64,000 bases of DNA from Saururus chinensis (taxonomy: Eukaryota > Streptophyta > Magnoliopsida > Piperales > Saururaceae): NCBI GenBank assembly GCA_035235625.1, contig CP141148.1:26041057-26105056 (forward strand), read 5' to 3'. A model generated the notes under the pieces. It had not been told where the DNA came from and searched no databases. It saw only the letters and a program-made list of their open reading frames with translations. The translations under genes and the position numbers were made by a program. Positions 60,881-64,000 of this stretch are shown piece by piece (the stretch's first letter is position 1; each line of letters begins with the position of its first letter).

Positions 60881-62211
60881 ATGGAAGCTGTACATGTCGC
60901 TCAACTTCACTTCGAGCCAGACAGGTGCGATGGCCAAAAGGTGGTCGACGGCGAAGAAGTGCCTCTTGTATTAAATCCTACGGCCACAGGGGACTTCTAT
61001 CTTGCCTCCGCCCTTCGCAAGAACAAGGAGTGGTTTGAGGAGATGCTGCTGAAGCACAGTGCAGTCCTGCTGAGGGGTTTCGACGTGCAGAACGCCGAGG
61101 AGTTCAACGATGTGGTCGAAGCCTTGGGCTGGGAGGACATCCGGTACGTGGGGCCCGCCCCTCGGACCCATGTTCACAAGAGGATCTGGACTGCCAACGA
61201 GGGCCCGCTTTCCGAGTTCATCTACTACCACCACGAGATGGTTTTGGTAAGTGGTAACTACCTCCCTATTTCTACTTCGCCATTTGATTTTCCTTCCAAA
61301 CAGATCATAAAATCGTACTACTTCAACACTGAATTTCTCTTGTTCTTCATTGAAACAGATCAAGGAGTTTCCTACCAAAGTGATCCTCTTCTGCGAGGTC
61401 CCGCCCCCGGAAGGAGGAGAGACACCATTCGTGCCGAGTTTCAGGGTCACAGAACGAATGTTAGAGGAATTCCCCGAAGCGGTGAAAGAGATGGAGGAGA
61501 AGGGGCTGAAATACACCTTCACAGCGCTGAGCAAGAACGACACTTCGTCCATGAGGGGCAGAGGTTGGGAGGACACGTTTGGAACCCATGACCGACTTGA
61601 AGCCGAGAGAAGGTACTGAAACTAAAATCTAAGTAAGAACAAAAAAAAAAGCTATAATATATTTCGTCTACCAAAAAGAATAACGTATAAACAAAGGACG
61701 GAGACGATTCCGTTATATAATGATGTAATTTACATGGTAAGACTGGTTGTCGCGTCTAAATTGAGATGTTAACTTGAAGGACAGGGACGAATCCGTTATA
61801 TAATGATGTAATTTAAATGGTAAGACTGCTTTTCGCGTCTAAATCGAGATGTTAACTTGTTGCAGAGCAAATGCTTTGGGAATGGAGATGGAATGGCTTC
61901 CAAATGGGGGAGTCAAAGTGATCCTTGGGCCGAGATCACTGACTCGGGTCTTTCCGGGGAGGAAGGACAGGCGAATGTGGTTTAACACTGTCGTGGGCAT
62001 GCATGGGAAGACGTACAGCTCTGCAACGTACGCAGATGGGTCTGATTTACCTGCGAAGATGGTGATGAGATGTGAAGAGATTATTGAAGAAGAAAGCATT
62101 CAGTTCAAATGGGAGAAAGGAGACGTCCTCTTCTTGGATAACCTGGCCTTGCTTCACGGAAGAAGGCCCTCTCTACCTCCAAGAAGAGTGCTAGTCGCCA
62201 CTTGCAAGTAG
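60881..62211 (+). CDS. Clavaminate synthase-like (TfdA-type) Fe(II)/2-oxoglutarate oxygenase, three exons
   Basis: Exons 60881-61246, 61359-61612 and 61866-62211 (stop TAG) have GT..AG introns and matching phases and give 321 aa, close to the length of the plant family typified by Arabidopsis At3g21360. Exon 1 ends in YYHHEMVL: His117 and Glu119 are the likely first two iron ligands. In exon 3, LLHGRRP supplies the distal ligand His304, and PPRRVLVATCK ends the protein with the Arg that should bind 2-oxoglutarate. The LLRGFDV and NTVVGMHG stretches are family hallmarks. The fold is that of TauD/TfdA dioxygenases; the plant substrate is not known. The gene looks intact. Intron 2 contains an 83 bp tandem duplication next to the acceptor. 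There is no targeting peptide, so a soluble, probably cytosolic, enzyme is likely. Confidence 0.92.
61694..61859 (+). repeat. Tandem duplication 2 x 83 bp in intron 2 of the oxygenase gene
   Basis: Copy 1 is 61694-61776 and copy 2 is 61777-61859. Both run from AAGGAC..GACGA through CCGTTATATAATGATG to GAGATGTTAACTTG. Only copy 2 is followed by TTGCAG, the used acceptor. Copies differ at about seven bases. Confidence 0.95.
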
Positions 62212-63375
62212 CACAAAATCCACACTTATTATCCACTTATGTCAGTAGTGCCCTTATTATCCACACTTATTTATGTCGCAAGTGTTTAATAGATATTTAA
62301 TATTCCAGCAGCCATCTTATGTTTGTACTTTGTAATGCCTCGAGTTACAAAAGTCTTATTATTGCATTTCCAAGATCTACAACATACTCAAATTTATAAT
62401 CAAATTCAATTTTTAGGGAAAGTTCGATCATCCCAAAGTCACGGGAGTGATGGAAAAAAGGAAACAATTAGATGGAGGACACGGTGGTGCAATAGCCATA
62501 ACGCATACGTAAAAAAAGCAGGATGTCCATAATGTATACATATTAGGATGAACTAAATTCTCATTAAATTTTATTTTTCCATTCAAATAGCTCATACCTA
62601 TTCTATGGTACCACCTGTGAATATTTCACCGGTATGAAAAGTTCTTAAGTTGAGTACTGAATTCTCCAATTGATTGATCTGCAAAGATACCCACCCCAAT
62701 TCGACCAGGTCACCCACCATAAGTGTACATAATCAACATGTCCAAAACATACTCCTACAAGCAAAGGGAGTTCGAATCCAAAATCAATAACTACATTTGA
62801 TTTTTCAAAATAAATTAATTTCAATTCAGTTTAAAAAATTAAATTAACTACCAAAATAGGATGATGGAGGGAGTACAAAATAAATCATTCGGATATTCGA
62901 ATTCATCAGCGTCTAGTGTAACTGTATCTAAGGCGATCATTGGCATACGTAAGAAATGTGTTTGCCTGCAACATATACAAGCTTCAGAACACACAAAGCC
63001 GTTGCTAAACATGTACTAAAAGACATACTGAGAAACAATACGTTGCCTATAACGTGTGCTCTAATTTAAATGGTTCCAAAAGACAACTCTGAAAATTATA
63101 AAAGGTAGCAATCAGTGATGGTTAGCTCAACAATTGGCGCCAACCACCTGACCTGCACTTCACCCACATAGCTGCAGTCTGCAGACTTTCTAACAGATAG
63201 AAATACTACAAGGATTTGTCTTTTAGTAGTCGTCAAACTAGAAATGCTTATTCTTGCCTACACAGGCAGTAAATAAAAAACCACAAACACAAGGGGACAC
63301 TTCGCATTTCTCCCTTAGTAGTTCTAGACCTCAACACTCGCTACAACTCCAAGACCGCTACATACATTAGGCAAA
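62212..63375. other. Region between two convergent genes, no separate gene seen
   Basis: It holds the 3' flank of the oxygenase gene, a MITE end at 62787-62872, and on the right (about 63.0-63.37 kb) what is probably the 3' untranslated region of the minus-strand RGG gene. Confidence 0.55.
62787..62872. mobile_element. Stowaway-type MITE remnant
   Basis: The right end AGGATGATGGAGGGAG is typical. The core CAAAATAAATTAATTTCAAT resembles the MITE at 58443. The left terminal repeat is degraded. Confidence 0.5.
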
Positions 63376-63405
63376 CTAATTTGTACGACCCGAGATTGTC
63401 TGGCC
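63376..63405 (-). pseudogene. Former C-terminal codons of the RGG gene, cut off by the hAT element
   Basis: The minus strand directly beyond the hAT copy reads GQTISGRTN then TAG (63378-63376), in frame with the exon on the other side if the hAT element and one target copy are ignored. These codons now lie behind the new stop and are probably 3' untranslated. Confidence 0.65.
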
Positions 63406-63413
63406 GCGTCCCC

Positions 63414-63894
63414 TAGGGCTGCTTCGAAAACTCGGACCCGAACCGATCCGGATAAAACCGACCCAAAATTGACCTAGGTTGGGTCGGGTCGGGTCCTATC
63501 TCGGGTCGAGTTGGGTCTAAAAAAAAAAAACCCGGGTAAATCTCGGGTTGGGTCGGGTCCAGTATGTAAAAACCCAAGAACCGACCCAAACCGACCCAAG
63601 TTCATAATTAACTTATAAAATCATATTTAACCTTAGTTATATGAATTTTTATAATTTTTTATAGATAAAATTAATTCATTATATGGTTAAATTAGATTAA
63701 AATATTAAAACCAACCCGACCCAAGATACAATCTCGGTTCCTTATTTTGGTTCTCAGGTTTTTCGGGTCGAGTCGGGTTTAATAATTTTCGGTTCTTATC
63801 TCGGGTAGGGTCGGGTCCAAGGAACTCGGTTCTTATCTCGGGTCGGGTCGGGTCCTGCAAAACCCGACTTGACCCCACCCGAAAAGCAGCCCTA
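63414..63894. mobile_element. hAT-type MITE (481 bp) with GGGTC-rich arms
   Basis: The terminal repeats are TAGGGCTGCTTCG (left) and GAAAAGCAGCCCTA (right). A perfect 8 bp target duplication GCGTCCCC flanks it (63406-63413 and 63895-63902). The arms are packed with CGGGTCGGGTC and ACCCGACCC words in both orientations, around an AT-rich centre, and could fold into a long hairpin. No transposase. Confidence 0.92.
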
Positions 63895-63996
63895 GCGTCC
63901 CCTGCCAACATAGCCATATCCCCTGCCATAGTATGAGCCCCGACCACGTCCACCACCACCCCGATTGCCTCTATTCCATGGAAAATCACCAAAAGT
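63892..63996 (-). CDS. Last exon of an RGG-tailed protein, probably LSM14/DCP5-type; runs off the window
   Basis: After a minus-strand acceptor-like GTAG at 64000-63997, the frame reads TFGDFPWNRG and then a Gly/Arg/Tyr-rich tail (GGGGRGRGSYYGRGYGYVGRGR). A TFG box followed by RGG repeats at the C-terminus is the arrangement of LSM14/DCP5 decapping activators, which act in P-bodies. This assignment rests on a short tail only; other RGG proteins are possible. The hAT copy begins right after GRGR, and its first codon in this frame is TAG, so the protein now ends there, nine residues short of the former end. The remainder of the gene lies beyond 64000. Confidence 0.6.
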   Translation of the reverse strand, partial: TFGDFPWNRGNRGGGGRGRGSYYGRGYGYVGRGR

Positions 63997-64000
63997 CTAC

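Overview
This window is flowering-plant nuclear DNA. Genes have small exons with GT..AG introns, the recognisable host proteins are plant families (a plant flavin-containing monooxygenase, a clavaminate-synthase-like oxygenase, a TFG/RGG tail of an LSM14/DCP5-type protein), and most of the rest is plant LTR retrotransposons, MITEs, a LINE, CACTA and hAT remnants and an endogenous plant pararetrovirus. The sequence alone does not name a species.

Layout. 1-2449 is the right part of a long Ty3-type LTR followed by a tRNA-Met-like primer-binding site; 2450-4660 shows no gene. About 4664-9180 is an old, broken minus-strand element with two diverged 1.3 kb terminal repeats around a copia-type gag remnant. 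From 9183 to 34560 lies a tandemly duplicated host unit (period about 0.95 kb) expanded to about 25 kb by retroelements. Copy 1 carries a young Tekay/Del-like chromovirus (9692-18300, target duplication GGTCT). Copy 2 carries a solo LTR (18952-29209, CAAAT), itself hit by two other solo-LTR-like elements (19663-23092, AAGCA; 24350-29114, GTTTC), and next to it a second copy of the last family (29276-34263).

Host genes. A seven-exon FMO gene runs on the minus strand from 43605 to 34825. It appears intact (457 aa), with two introns of more than 3 kb filled with MITEs, a CACTA end and small tandem duplications. At 60881-62211 a three-exon TfdA/clavaminate-synthase-like Fe(II)/2-oxoglutarate oxygenase gene appears intact (321 aa). 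At the right edge a minus-strand last exon ending in an RGG-rich tail is interrupted by a hAT MITE whose terminal repeat supplies the stop codon.

Between 44 and 60.7 kb are a hAT-like element, a LINE-1-type reverse transcriptase fragment with a 117 bp palindromic insertion, CACTA-type sequence with an LTR-like insertion, a 330 bp CT tract, a fossil caulimovirid movement-protein region and several MITEs.

The genes show no sign of forming a pathway or cluster. I found no new gene system. The most interesting signals are the nested insertion history with intact target duplications, two ~4.8-5.0 kb LTR-like elements with no recognisable internal region, a hairpin shared by several otherwise different LTRs, a zinc-knuckle reading frame upstream of gag in the chromovirus, the hAT-supplied stop codon, and an exact 83 bp duplication against a splice acceptor.
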